Below, one piece after another: positions 8,318 through 17,030 of a DNA stretch of 64,000 bases. The stretch lies in contig NZ_PVZV01000001.1 of NCBI RefSeq assembly GCF_002995495.1, positions 806,001-870,000 on the forward strand, written 5' to 3'. Position numbers and translations under genes: made by a program. How positions within the stretch are numbered: the first letter of the stretch is position 1; every line of letters starts with the position of its first letter. This stretch comes from Actinocorallia populi (GTDB taxonomy: Bacteria; Actinomycetota; Actinomycetes; Streptosporangiales; Streptosporangiaceae). The notes beneath the pieces were generated by a model. That model searched no databases, was not told the origin of the DNA, and was given only the letters and a program-made list of their open reading frames with translations.

Positions 8318-10503
8318 CCGGAAGGGCCGTTGCTCAGGAATATCGTCACGGTCCCGCCCTGCTCACTCTGCGTGCTGGGTGCGACGTACGCGACGCTTCC
8401 CTTCGGCAGCTTGGACGCGACGGGCTTCGCGGACACCGCGCCGTTGAGGCCGGTCTGCTGGAGCACCGTCATCGCCGTGCCCAGCGACGTTCCGTTCAGC
8501 TGGGGCACGGGCACGAGCGGCCGGTACGTCCGGTGCGCCGCGCTGAGGGCGGCGGACCAGATGCTCGCGGGCGTTCCAGCGCCGTAGACGCCGTAGACGG
8601 GGTACTTGAAACCGCCTCGGTAGTCCCAGTAGGCGACGGCGGAGGACAGGTTGCGGGAGATGCCGGCGAACACCGCGCACGAGAAGTTCTCACACGTACC
8701 CGTCTTTCCGGCGACGCTTCCGGACGGCTTGCCGACTTGGGCGGCGGTTCCCTTCTCGCCGAAAACGGAACGCATGATGTCGTACGTGGTGTCCGCGGTC
8801 TGGCGTGTGACGACCTGCTTGCACTCGTTCTTGGGCAGCGCGAGCTTCTTGCCGCTCGGGTCCGTCACCTCCAGGAGCGCGACAGGCGAGCAGTAGACGC
8901 CGTGGTTGGCGATGCCCGCGTAGGCCGCGGCCAGGTGCACCATGTCGATTTCGTTGCTGCCCAGGACCTGCGACGGCACTTCCTGCAGCGGCTTGCCGTC
9001 GGCGCGCTTCATGCCGAAGCGGTGCGCCATCTTCACCGCGCTGCAGATGCCTATCTGGTGCTGCAGTTTGGCGTAGAAGGTGTTCACCGACTGGGCCGTG
9101 CCCGTGCGCAGGTCGAACTTGCCGGATTCGCTCTCGTGGGAGTTCTTCACCTGCCAGGGCGGAAGGAGCCTGCCCTGGCAGTCGCGGTAGCCGCCGATCT
9201 GTGTCGAGCCGGGCGCGTGGAAGCTCGTCTTGACCGGCAAGCCCTTCTCCAGCGCGGCCAGGAGGGTGAATATCTTGAAGGTGGAGCCCGCGGACACGCC
9301 GACTCCGCCGCCGTGCGCCATGTCCGCCGCGAGGTTCAGCGTGGTGTCGGGACTCTTGAAACCGAACCGTTTGGAGATGGCCAGCGTCTTCAGATGGCCC
9401 GTGCCGACCTCGACGATGGCCTGAGCGGCCACTTTGTCCGACTCATGCGATGTGTGGGCGTTGACGGCCTGCTGGACGCCCCGTTGGCTGTCCCAGTCGA
9501 GGGTCGTGCGGACCTGGTATCCGCCTCGCTGGAGTAGCTCGCCGGCTTCCTTGGCTCTCTTGGGGTCGCCTTTGGACAGCAGCTTGATGAGCTCGCTGTG
9601 GACGTACATGCAATAGAAGGGTGCCCTGCTGGTGCTGCAGCCGCCGCGTATTGGCTGAGGCTTGAGCTTCAGAGGCGCTGCGGAGAGCTCCTTCTTCTGT
9701 GCTTCCGTGATGAGCTTCAGCTCGGTCATCCGCATCAGCACGGTGTCGCGCCGCTCCTTCGCGGCCTGCGGGTGCAGGAGGGGGTCGTACGCGTACGGGT
9801 TCTTGGTGATGCCCGCCAGCAGCGCGGCCTCGGCCAGCGACAACTGCGATGCGGGTTTGCCGAAGTACCTCTGAGCCGCTGCTTGGACGCCGTACGCGCC
9901 GGCGCCGAAGTAGGCGATGTTCAGGTAGCCCTCGAAGATCTGGTCCTTGGACATCGTCTGCTCGAGATGGAGCGCGTGCCGCAGTTCGCGGATCTTGCGG
10001 AAGACGGTGGGCGCCGTCACGCGCTGGCGCTCCTGGTCCGTGCGCGCGTTGGCCAGCAGCAGGTTCTTGGCGTACTGCTGGGTCAGGGACGAGCCGCCTT
10101 CACGCACCTCGCCCACGGAGGTGTTGCGCATCAGCGCGCGGAGCGTGCCCTTCACGTCCAGGGCCCCGTGCTCGTAGAAGCGCGCGTCCTCCACCGCGAG
10201 GATCGTCTTCTTCATGATGGGCGACACCTGGTCGAGCCGCACGGGCTCGCGGTACTCGCTGAAGAACGTGGCTATCTCGTGCCCGTCCGCGGAGTAGACG
10301 GTGGACCGCACCGACGGGCTCCGGGTGATCTGCTGGACGTCCATGTTCTCGAAGTCCGACGCCATCTTCTTGGCGCCCATCCCGATCGCCGCCAGACCGG
10401 GAAGCATCAGCATCGCCACCAGACATCCGGCGAAGGCCCCCATGGCCGCCAGCCGGCCGGCCCTGCGCAGCCTGGTTTCCCGCCGATCCCCCGATTCGAG
10501 CAT
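8314..10503 (-). CDS. Class A penicillin-binding protein with PASTA (729 aa), upstream copy
   Basis: Same architecture as its downstream neighbour: membrane helix about 19-40, glycosyltransferase domain with E105 in VEDARF, GGSSLTQQYAKN (S for the usual T), IAYFGAGAYGVQAAA; transpeptidase motifs GSTFKIFTLL (SxxK), SVNTFYAK (SxN), GKTGTCEN (KTG); C-terminal PASTA-like segment (VPVPQLNGTSLGTAMTVLQQ). It is first in a two-gene operon, divergent from whiB4/wblA, an arrangement kept in mycobacteria (ponA2-whiB4). Both active sites look intact. Confidence 0.95.
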   Translation of the reverse strand: MLESGDRRETRLRRAGRLAAMGAFAGCLVAMLMLPGLAAIGMGAKKMASDFENMDVQQITRSPSVRSTVYSADGHEIATFFSEYREPVRLDQVSPIMKKTILAVEDARFYEHGALDVKGTLRALMRNTSVGEVREGGSSLTQQYAKNLLLANARTDQERQRVTAPTVFRKIRELRHALHLEQTMSKDQIFEGYLNIAYFGAGAYGVQAAAQRYFGKPASQLSLAEAALLAGITKNPYAYDPLLHPQAAKERRDTVLMRMTELKLITEAQKKELSAAPLKLKPQPIRGGCSTSRAPFYCMYVHSELIKLLSKGDPKRAKEAGELLQRGGYQVRTTLDWDSQRGVQQAVNAHTSHESDKVAAQAIVEVGTGHLKTLAISKRFGFKSPDTTLNLAADMAHGGGVGVSAGSTFKIFTLLAALEKGLPVKTSFHAPGSTQIGGYRDCQGRLLPPWQVKNSHESESGKFDLRTGTAQSVNTFYAKLQHQIGICSAVKMAHRFGMKRADGKPLQEVPSQVLGSNEIDMVHLAAAYAGIANHGVYCSPVALLEVTDPSGKKLALPKNECKQVVTRQTADTTYDIMRSVFGEKGTAAQVGKPSGSVAGKTGTCENFSCAVFAGISRNLSSAVAYWDYRGGFKYPVYGVYGAGTPASIWSAALSAAHRTYRPLVPVPQLNGTSLGTAMTVLQQTGLNGAVSAKPVASKLPKGSVAYVAPSTQSEQGGTVTIFLSNGPSG

Positions 10504-10748
10504 GTTGATCTAGGTACCCAGCGTAGGCTCGTGCTACGCGGCAAACTGAGCACTGTAGCAGTGACTAGTCACCATGTCCGCCATGGCCTCTGTGGGCTAT
10601 ATCGAGAATGGGCCCTCTGGGGACTGTTTAAACTCCCCCGGCTTCCGTAAGTTTCTCCCCACGGCTTTTGTTTGGCGGCCTGACGTCCGCGCCCGTCTGG
10701 CCAAGGAGCGCACACAACTACACAAGACCCTAGGGGAGTGGGGCCAAG
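10504..10748. promoter_or_regulatory. Divergent PBP / whiB4 promoter region
   Basis: 245 bases between two divergent genes. It contains two adjoining palindromes near the PBP side: CACTG-TAG-CAGTG (10551-10563) and GTGACTAGTCAC (10561-10572). Nearer whiB4 the sequence is AT-richer (GTTTAAACTCC, 10625-10635) and ends in AGGGGAGTGGGG before ATG 10749. The region may serve both operons. Confidence 0.6.
10560..10573. promoter_or_regulatory. Candidate BldD operator (AGTGA-n4-TCACC)
   Basis: AGTGACTAGTCACC fits the published BldD consensus AGTGA-(n)-TCACC and contains a perfect 12-base palindrome. It lies 176 bases upstream of whiB4/wblA. BldD controls many developmental genes in Streptomyces; binding here is inferred from the motif only. 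Confidence 0.45.
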
Positions 10749-11054
10749 ATGTGGATCACTGATTGGACCGCCCGTGCCGCCTGCCGTAACGCGGACCCGG
10801 ACGCGCTGTTCGTTCAGGGCGCGGCCCAGAATCGCGCCAAGCTCATCTGCAGGGGTTGCCCGGTGCGGACGGAGTGCCTGGCCGACGCACTGGACAACAA
10901 GATCGAGTTCGGTGTCTGGGGCGGCATGACCGAGCGCGAGCGGCGGGCACTACTGCGCCGCAAACCAGGCGTCACCTCGTGGCGCGAGCTGCTGGAGACC
11001 GCCAAGGAAGAGTACGAGCGCTCGTCCGACGAGGACGAGCTGGTCGCCAGCTGA
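10749..11054 (+). CDS. whiB4: WhiB-family iron-sulfur regulator, WhiB4/WblA type (101 aa)
   Basis: The four cluster-ligating cysteines are C12, C34, C37 and C43 (ICRGCPVRTEC), followed by GVWGGMTERERRALLRRK, the WhiB turn and basic DNA-contact region. The stretch DPDALFVQGAAQNRAKLICRGCPV is typical of the WhiB4/WblA subgroup, and the neighbours (class A PBP on one side, two ArsA-like ATPases on the other) match whiB4 of mycobacteria. WhiB4 is a redox sensor that responds to oxygen and NO; WblA is a pleiotropic regulator of development and antibiotic production in Streptomyces, where this gene would be called wblA. Confidence 0.88.
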   Translation: MWITDWTARAACRNADPDALFVQGAAQNRAKLICRGCPVRTECLADALDNKIEFGVWGGMTERERRALLRRKPGVTSWRELLETAKEEYERSSDEDELVAS

Positions 11055-11067
11055 GCGAAGACATGAC

Positions 11068-11102
11068 CACCCCCGGGGTACGCAACCTGTACCCCGGGGG
11101 TG
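11068..11102. terminator. Bidirectional terminator between whiB4 and the ArsA-like operon
   Basis: Perfect 14-bp stem (11068-11081 with 11089-11102), 7-base loop, between convergent stops at 11054 and 11117. Confidence 0.85.
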
Positions 11103-11116
11103 TCGTGTCTAAAATG

Positions 11117-12250
11117 TCACGCCTTCGCCTGGCCGGATGTGGCCAGCGAATCGCCCACCAGACGCAGTCCGTCGAGATCGTGCACATCCTCCGCCTGCGC
11201 CCGGACGGTGGTCACCGGAACCGTCGGGTTGGCCGAGGCGAAGTGGTCGCGCAACCGCTCCTGCCGGGCGGCGAGCTGCATCCGCTCGGCGTGCAGGCGC
11301 AGCAGCGAGGCGGTGAGCGGGTGGTCGCCGCGCTCGTCCAGCGTCTCGGCGGCGGCCAGGCTGCGGGCGGACGAGAGGCCGCTCGCGCTCGACTGGGCCA
11401 TCCGGTTGACGACCAGACCCGCCAGCGGCATGCGCTCGGACTTCAGGCGGTCGACGAAGTACGACGCCTCGCGCAGCGCGTCCGGCTCCGGCGCGGCGAC
11501 CACCAGGAACGCCGTACCGGGTGACTTCAACAGCTCGTACGTCTTCTCCGCACGTTCGCGGAAGCCGCCGAAGACGGTGTCGAAGGCGGTCACGAACGTC
11601 GAGACGTCCTTCAGGAGCTGGCCGCCCAGCACCTTGGTGACGGCGTTGGTGACCATGCTGAAACCGGCGGAGAACACCTTCATGCCCAGCCGGCCGCCCG
11701 CCTTGGCGGGGGCGAGCAGCAGCTTGATGAAGCGCCCGTCGAGGAAGCGGCCCATCCGCTCGGGGGCGTCCAGGAAGTCCAGGGCGTTCCGCGACGGAGG
11801 GGTGTCGACGATGATGAGGTCCCAGGCGTTCGAGCGGTGCAGCTGGCCGAGCTTCTCCATCGCCATGTACTCCTGCGTCCCGGAGAAGGACGACGACAGG
11901 GACTGGTAGAAGGGGTTGGCCAGGATCAGCTTGGCCCGGTCCGGGTCGGAGTGCGCCTCGATGATCTCGTCGAAGGTGCGCTTCATGTCGAGCATCATCG
12001 CGTGCAGCTCGCCGTCGCCCCGGACGCCCTCGATCCTGCGCGGGCTGTTGTCCAGCTCGCTCAGCCCCATCGACTGGGCCAGCCGCCGGGCCGGGTCGAC
12101 GGTCAGGACGACCACGTCGCGCCCACGGTCGGCGGCGCGCAGGCCCAGGGAGGCCGCGGTGGTCGTCTTGCCGACGCCGCCGGCCCCGCAGCACACGATG
12201 ATCCGGGTGCGCCGGTCGTCGATCAGCGCGTCGATGTCGAAGTTCTTCAC
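11117..12250 (-). CDS. ArsA/GET3-like ATPase, second gene (377 aa)
   Basis: Deviant Walker A GAGGVGKTTTAASLG (about 22-36) with the intradimer signature lysine of the SIMIBI class, switch region LTVDPARRLAQSMG, and Walker B-type IIVDTPPSRNALDFL. The family includes ArsA and GET3 ATPases that work as dimers. It overlaps its upstream partner by 4 bases (12247-12250), so the two probably form a heterodimer; their counterparts Rv3679/Rv3680 in M. tuberculosis have been studied as such a pair. No arsB or other ars gene is nearby, so arsenite export is unlikely. Confidence 0.9.
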   Translation of the reverse strand: MKNFDIDALIDDRRTRIIVCCGAGGVGKTTTAASLGLRAADRGRDVVVLTVDPARRLAQSMGLSELDNSPRRIEGVRGDGELHAMMLDMKRTFDEIIEAHSDPDRAKLILANPFYQSLSSSFSGTQEYMAMEKLGQLHRSNAWDLIIVDTPPSRNALDFLDAPERMGRFLDGRFIKLLLAPAKAGGRLGMKVFSAGFSMVTNAVTKVLGGQLLKDVSTFVTAFDTVFGGFRERAEKTYELLKSPGTAFLVVAAPEPDALREASYFVDRLKSERMPLAGLVVNRMAQSSASGLSSARSLAAAETLDERGDHPLTASLLRLHAERMQLAARQERLRDHFASANPTVPVTTVRAQAEDVHDLDGLRLVGDSLATSGQAKA

Positions 12251-13236
12251 GCCGCTCCTTGGTCGCGCAGGGCATGGGCGAGGTCGTACAGTCCGGCGAG
12301 GTCCATGCCGTGGGGCAGGAACGGCAGGTCGTAGCGGGGCTCGTGGGTGATGCGCGCCTTCTCCCGCTGCTCCAGCGCGTTGCGCAGGGCGTGCTCGGCC
12401 GCCTCCGCGGCGAGCGCGGCGGCGTAGTCGCCGGCGTGCTGCTCCAGCCCGGACGCCTTGAGCCCGCGGACGATCTCGTCCTGGTCGAGCTCACCGCGCC
12501 CGGCCGCGGCCAGGCCCTCGGCGGACAGGACGGCCGGACGCTCCATGTTGACGATGACGGCGCCGACGCCGATCCCGGTCTCCCCCAGGTCGTGGATGCC
12601 GTCCAGGGTCTCCTGGACGGGCATCTCCTCCAGCAGCGTCACGAAGTGCACGGCCGTCTGGGGGGAGCGGATGACGCTCATGACGAGGTCGCCGTGGTTG
12701 CGCACGGGGCCGACCTTGGCCAGGTTCGACACCTCGTCGCTGACGTTGAGGAACTGGCTGATGCGCCCGGTGGGCGGGGCGTCCATGACGACGGCGTCGT
12801 ACTTGAACTTGCCGTTCTTCTCGCGGCGGCGCACGGACTCGCTCACCTTGCCGGTGAGGATCACGTCGCGCAGGCCGGGGGCGATGGTGGTGACGAAGTC
12901 GATGACGCCGAGCTTCGTCAGCGCCTTTCCGGCGCGCCGGAGGTTGTAGAACATCTCGAGGTACTCGATGAGCGCCTCTTCGGTGTCGATGGCCAGGGCG
13001 AAGACCTCGCCGCCGTCGGGCGCGACGGCGACCTTGCGTTCCTCGTAGGGCAGCGGGGGCACGTCGAAGAGCTGGGCGATGCCCTGCCTCCCCTCGACCT
13101 CCACGAGCAGCACCTTCTTGCCGCCCGCGGCGAGTGCGAGTGCCAGGGCGGCGGCCACCGTGGTCTTTCCGGTGCCGCCCTTGCCCGTGACAACGTGGAG
13201 CCGTACGCCGTCCCAATCGGTATCTTTCGCGCTCAC
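12247..13236 (-). CDS. ArsA/GET3-like ATPase, first gene (329 aa)
   Basis: Walker A TGKGGTGKTTVAAALA (residues about 17-32), switch-I-like LLVEVEGRQGIAQLF and VVMDAPPTGRISQFL. It is shorter than its partner and diverges from it in the C-terminal half, which fits a heterodimer rather than a recent duplication. It is first of the two-gene operon and divergent from the SPFH gene with about 145 bases between. Confidence 0.9.
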   Translation of the reverse strand: MSAKDTDWDGVRLHVVTGKGGTGKTTVAAALALALAAGGKKVLLVEVEGRQGIAQLFDVPPLPYEERKVAVAPDGGEVFALAIDTEEALIEYLEMFYNLRRAGKALTKLGVIDFVTTIAPGLRDVILTGKVSESVRRREKNGKFKYDAVVMDAPPTGRISQFLNVSDEVSNLAKVGPVRNHGDLVMSVIRSPQTAVHFVTLLEEMPVQETLDGIHDLGETGIGVGAVIVNMERPAVLSAEGLAAAGRGELDQDEIVRGLKASGLEQHAGDYAAALAAEAAEHALRNALEQREKARITHEPRYDLPFLPHGMDLAGLYDLAHALRDQGAA

Positions 13237-13381
13237 ACTTCGAGACTATCGTTCGCCCTGCAAAGAGCTCCCGGGTGTTGGTAAGTGATTCCTGACTCGC
13301 TTTTCGCGGCCTAGTGTGGAACCGGGAACCGACATACCGCTGTCTGATATGAGGCACAGTCGCCAACGAGAGGCCCTCGTC

Positions 13382-14326
13382 ATGGAAGCACTCGTCATCC
13401 TGCTGGCAGTCCTCGTCTTCCTGTTGCTGATCGCCCTCGCCACGGGGGTCCGGGTGGTCCAGGAATGGGAGCGCGGCCTGGTCTTCCGGTTCGGCCAGAT
13501 CCAGAGGCAGGCGCCCCAGGGGCCGGCGCTCGTGCGCACCCCGGGCCTCACGCTCATCGTCCCGATCGTCGACCGGCTGCAGAAGGTCAACATGCAGACC
13601 GTGGCCATGGGCGTCCCGGGCCAGGACGGCATCACCTCCGACAACGTGTCCGTGCGGGTCGACGCGGTCGTCTACTTCCGGGTCATCGACCCCGGCAAGG
13701 CGATCGTGAACGTGCAGAACTACGTGTACGCCGTTTCCCAGGTCGCGCAGACGTCGTTGCGGTCGGTGATAGGCAAGGCGGAGATGCAGGACCTGCTCGC
13801 CGAGCGCGACAAGATCAACACCGAGCTGCGGGCGATCATCGACGAGATGACCGAGGGGCCGTGGGGCGTGCGGATCGAGCGCGTCGAGATCAAGGACGTG
13901 TCGCTGCCGGAGGGCATGAAGCGCTCGATGGCCCGCCAGGCCGAGGCCGAGCGGGAGCGCCGCGCCCGCATCATCACCGCTGACGGCGAGTACCAGTCGT
14001 CCAAGCGGCTGGCCGCCGCCGCGCACGAGCTGTCCAAGGACCCCGCCTCGCTCCAGTTGCGGCTGCTGCAGACCGTCACCGACGTGGCGGCGGAGAAGAA
14101 CAGCACGCTGATCATGCCGCTGCCGGTGGAGCTGCTGCGCTTCTTCGACAAGGCCTCGGGCGCCGCGGAGGAGGCCGAGGCGCGGCCCGAGAAGCCCGTG
14201 ATCGAGGAGCCCCCGGCGCTGGAGGAGGCGATCGAGAACCTGCCGTCCGTGCCCGAAGTGGAGGGAAAGTCGGGGGTTTCCGGCACCGAGGCCGACCCGG
14301 CCGTCCACAACCCCCGGGAACTGTAG
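13382..14326 (+). CDS. SPFH/stomatin-like membrane protein (314 aa)
   Basis: ATG 13382 (MEALVILLAVLVFLLL) is chosen because it opens directly with the membrane helix; upstream codons are not family-like. The SPFH core runs from about residue 25 (VQEWERGLVFRFGQ) through TSDNVSVRVDAVVYFRV to LPEGMKRSMARQAEAERERRARII, then a helical region and an acidic proline-rich tail. Members scaffold membrane microdomains and often regulate proteases. This slipin-type gene is divergent from the ArsA-like pair. Confidence 0.9.
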   Translation: MEALVILLAVLVFLLLIALATGVRVVQEWERGLVFRFGQIQRQAPQGPALVRTPGLTLIVPIVDRLQKVNMQTVAMGVPGQDGITSDNVSVRVDAVVYFRVIDPGKAIVNVQNYVYAVSQVAQTSLRSVIGKAEMQDLLAERDKINTELRAIIDEMTEGPWGVRIERVEIKDVSLPEGMKRSMARQAEAERERRARIITADGEYQSSKRLAAAAHELSKDPASLQLRLLQTVTDVAAEKNSTLIMPLPVELLRFFDKASGAAEEAEARPEKPVIEEPPALEEAIENLPSVPEVEGKSGVSGTEADPAVHNPREL

Positions 14327-14351
14327 GCCGCGGATCTTCTACGCTGGGTCC

Positions 14352-14510
14352 ATGACCAAGTGGGAGTACGCGACAGCACCTCTGCTGATCCACGCGACGA
14401 AGCAGATTCTCGACAACTGGGGCCAGGACGGCTGGGAGCTGGTCCAGGTGGTCCCCGGACCGCAGGGCGGCGACTCGCTCGTCGCCTACTTCAAGCGGCC
14501 GCTGGCATGA
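14352..14510 (+). CDS. DUF4177-type small protein (52 aa)
   Basis: ATG 14352 to TGA 14510 encodes a 52-residue protein starting MTKWEYATAPLLIHATK and containing NWGQDGWELVQVV, the DUF4177 signature. Its stop overlaps the ATG of the RidA gene (ATGA, 14507-14510), so it is coupled to it. A similar short gene (Rv3678A) lies before the RidA homologue in M. tuberculosis. Function unknown. Confidence 0.85.
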   Translation: MTKWEYATAPLLIHATKQILDNWGQDGWELVQVVPGPQGGDSLVAYFKRPLA

Positions 14511-14965
14511 GCGCGGTCGCGGCGCGGCTGCGGGAGCTCGGTCTGGAGCTCCCGGAGGTGGCCAAGCCGGTGGCGGCCTACGTGCCGGCCGTCCGCAGCG
14601 GGCGGTACGTCCACACCTCCGGCCAGCTGCCCTTCGTGGACGGCAGGCTGCCCGCGACCGGCAAGGTCGGCGCGGAGGTGAGCCTGGAGCGGGCGGTCGA
14701 ACTGGCCGAGCTCTGCGCGCTGAACGCGATCGCGGCGCTGGGCACCCAGGTGGACCTCGACGACGTCGTGCGGATCGTCAAGGTCGTCGGGTTCGTGGCG
14801 AGCGCGCCGGACTTCACCGCCCAGCCCGCCGTCGTCAACGGGGCCAGCGAGCTGCTGGGCAGGGCGTTCGGCGAGGCCGGGACGCACGCGCGCAGCGCCG
14901 TCGGCGTCGCGGTCCTGCCGCTGGACTCGCCGGTCGAGGTGGAGCTGCTCGCCGAGATCAGGTGA
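14507..14965 (+). CDS. RidA/YjgF-family protein (152 aa)
   Basis: The product has the Rid fold signatures: YVPAVRSGRYVHTSGQLPFVDGRL near residue 25, LCALNAIAALGTQVDLDDVVRIVKVVGFV, and a C-terminal HARSAVGVAVLPLDSPVEVE. The arginine in ARSAVG corresponds to the catalytic arginine of RidA enamine/imine deaminases, though this subgroup is longer at the N terminus and its substrate is not known. It is coupled to the DUF4177 gene. Confidence 0.88.
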   Translation: MSAVAARLRELGLELPEVAKPVAAYVPAVRSGRYVHTSGQLPFVDGRLPATGKVGAEVSLERAVELAELCALNAIAALGTQVDLDDVVRIVKVVGFVASAPDFTAQPAVVNGASELLGRAFGEAGTHARSAVGVAVLPLDSPVEVELLAEIR

Positions 14966-15012
14966 GCCAGTGATTCTTGACTTATCAGGTGCATTGCACA
15001 CACATTGACCGG

Positions 15013-15840
15013 ATGAACGGACTCAGACTTCCCGACGAGTTCCTGGAACGCATCCAGGATTTCGAAGCCGGCCGCAGGCAGCCCCCGGCCCTCAGGCACG
15101 CCTCCACCGTGATGCTGCTGCGGGACCGGGGTGGCCGGCTCGAGGTCTTCATGCTCCGCCGGACCTCCTCCATGGCGTTCGCGCCCGGGGCGTACGTCTT
15201 CCCCGGCGGCGGGGTGGACCCGAGGGACTCCGAGTACGACCAGCCCGGCGCCGACTGGGAGTCCTGGGGGGAGTCCTTCGGCGCCGACGCGAAGCTGGCG
15301 CGGGAGCTGGTCTGCGCGGCCGTCCGGGAGACGTTCGAGGAGGCGCACGTCCTGCTGGCGGGCCCCTCCCGGGACGAGATCGTCAAGGACACCGCCCCGT
15401 TCGAGGCCGACCGGCTGGCGCTGCTGGACCGCAGCCAGTCGCTGGCGGGCTTCCTGGACGCCCGCGGGCTGGTCCTGCGGGCCGACCTGCTGCGCCCGTG
15501 GGGGCACTGGATCACCCCGACCGTCGAGCTCAAGCGCTACGACACCCGGTTCTTCGTCGCCGCGCTGCCCGAGGGGCAGCGGGCGCTGGACGTCAGCACC
15601 GAGGCCGACACCGTGGTGTGGATCCGGCCGCAGGACGCGCTGGACCAGGTGAAGGCGGGGGAGATGGCGATGCTCCCGCCGACGATGGCGATGCTGAACG
15701 ATCTCGCGACGTTCGGCTCGGTCGCCGAAGTGCTCGCCCACCAGCGGAAGTTCGCCGCGCACCAGCCCACCGCCAAGATCGTCGACGGGGTTCCGTATCT
15801 TGTGCTCCCAGAGGAAGCCGAGCACCGGTATGGGGCCTGA
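15013..15840 (+). CDS. NUDIX hydrolase (275 aa)
   Basis: The Nudix box is present as an expanded form: GGGVDPRDSEYD followed about 30 residues later by AVRETFEEAHVLLAG, holding the metal-binding R-E-x-x-E-E. Enzymes with this insert hydrolyse nucleoside diphosphate derivatives such as CoA or NADH; the substrate is uncertain. ATG 15013 is preferred to an upstream TTG (14977), whose codons look like promoter sequence (TTGACT). The stop overlaps the start of the next gene by one base (TGATG). Confidence 0.85.
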   Translation: MNGLRLPDEFLERIQDFEAGRRQPPALRHASTVMLLRDRGGRLEVFMLRRTSSMAFAPGAYVFPGGGVDPRDSEYDQPGADWESWGESFGADAKLARELVCAAVRETFEEAHVLLAGPSRDEIVKDTAPFEADRLALLDRSQSLAGFLDARGLVLRADLLRPWGHWITPTVELKRYDTRFFVAALPEGQRALDVSTEADTVVWIRPQDALDQVKAGEMAMLPPTMAMLNDLATFGSVAEVLAHQRKFAAHQPTAKIVDGVPYLVLPEEAEHRYGA

Positions 15841-16733
15841 TGGGTATTTCACTGCGTGAACTCAAGATGGCGAGGCAGTTCCTGGCCGACCCCGCCGCCG
15901 CCCTGGTGATGCTGGGGTCGCACGGCGGGCTGCCCGGACGGCTGGCGGCCCGCAAGCTCCCCCCGGTGCGGATCGGGGGGACGGAGCGGGCCTCGGCCGT
16001 GCTCGCCCCCAACCCCTCACCGATGACCCTGGAGGGGACGAACACCTGGATCCTCGCCGAGCCGGGCGCGCGCCGTGCCGTCGTGGTCGACCCCGGTCCC
16101 AAGGACGGTCTGCACCTGCGCAAGGTGCTGCGGACCGTCCGGGAGCGCGGCATGGAGGTCGGCCAGGTCCTGCTCACGCACGGCCACCACGACCACGCCG
16201 CGGGAGCGCGGAGGTTCGGGTGGCTGGCCAAGGCGCCCGTCCGCGCCCTGGACCCGCTGCACCGCTACGGCGGCGAGGGGCTCAGGGAGGGCGACGTCGT
16301 GGAGGTCGGCGGCCTGGAGATCCGGGTCTGGGGCACCCCCGGCCACACCGACGACTCGTTGTCCTTCTGGCTGCCCGGCGACCAGGCCGTCCTCACCGGG
16401 GACACCGTCCTGGGCTACGGCACCACGATCGTCAGCGATCTCGGCGACTACCTGGACTCCCTGGACAAGCTCCGCGCCCACGCGGAGGAGAACGGCGTGA
16501 GCCGCATCCTCCCCGGCCACGGCCCTGTCCTGGAGGACCCGGTCAAGGCCCTGAACACCTACATCACCCACCGCCGCGCCCGCCTCCAGCAGGTCCGGGC
16601 CGCCATGGACGCCGGAGCCGAGACCCCCCGCGAGGTCGTCGAGATCGTCTACGCCGACGTCGACAAGGCCCTGTGGCCCGCCGCCGAGTGGTCCGTCCAG
16701 GCCCAGATCGAGTATCTCCGCAGCCGCTCCTGA
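15840..16733 (+). CDS. MBL-fold metallo-hydrolase, LACTB2-like (297 aa)
   Basis: Metallo-beta-lactamase fold with the zinc-binding motif THGHHDHAAG, the histidine in GTPGHTDDSL, the aspartate in LTGDTVLG and the late histidine in ILPGHGPVLEDP. The C-terminal helical region (THRRARLQQVRAAM, then WSVQAQIEYL) is typical of the LACTB2/Rv3677c subgroup, which in other organisms acts as a nuclease or thioesterase. Coupled to the NUDIX gene by a one-base overlap. Confidence 0.9.
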   Translation: MGISLRELKMARQFLADPAAALVMLGSHGGLPGRLAARKLPPVRIGGTERASAVLAPNPSPMTLEGTNTWILAEPGARRAVVVDPGPKDGLHLRKVLRTVRERGMEVGQVLLTHGHHDHAAGARRFGWLAKAPVRALDPLHRYGGEGLREGDVVEVGGLEIRVWGTPGHTDDSLSFWLPGDQAVLTGDTVLGYGTTIVSDLGDYLDSLDKLRAHAEENGVSRILPGHGPVLEDPVKALNTYITHRRARLQQVRAAMDAGAETPREVVEIVYADVDKALWPAAEWSVQAQIEYLRSRS

Positions 16734-17030
16734 GCGGCCGGATCCCGGTTTCCGCGTTCTTCCTCGGGGGTCGAGGCCCGCTTCGTAGCGCGTTCGTCTC
16801 AGGTGGATCCGCTGCGATGCCTTCGGTCATGGCCGCGTGGACCCGTTGACGTCCACGTCTCTCGGGACGGCGCCGGCCTCCGTGTTCGTCCTTCCGGCGG
16901 TGATCGCCGGGCGTGGGCGGGCAGGGGGAAGCGGCCTCGGGTGCGGGGGCTCGAGGCGAGGGGCGGCAGGGCCGGGCCAGCGGCGGGGAGTCGCTGGCCG
17001 GGCGGCCGTCGGGGAGTCTCCCTGAGGGGG
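16734..17030. other. Intergenic DNA between convergent MBL and crp genes
   Basis: About 300 bases. Two imperfect inverted repeats are visible around 16970-17025 (CGGGCCAGCGGCG and CTGGCCGGGCGGCC), which may terminate both transcripts. Nothing else is supported. Confidence 0.35.

Noticed and set aside
11117-13236. Arsenite-export operon
   Set aside because: The ATPases are ArsA-like, but no arsB, arsC, arsR or arsD is near, and the position matches the non-arsenic mycobacterial pair.
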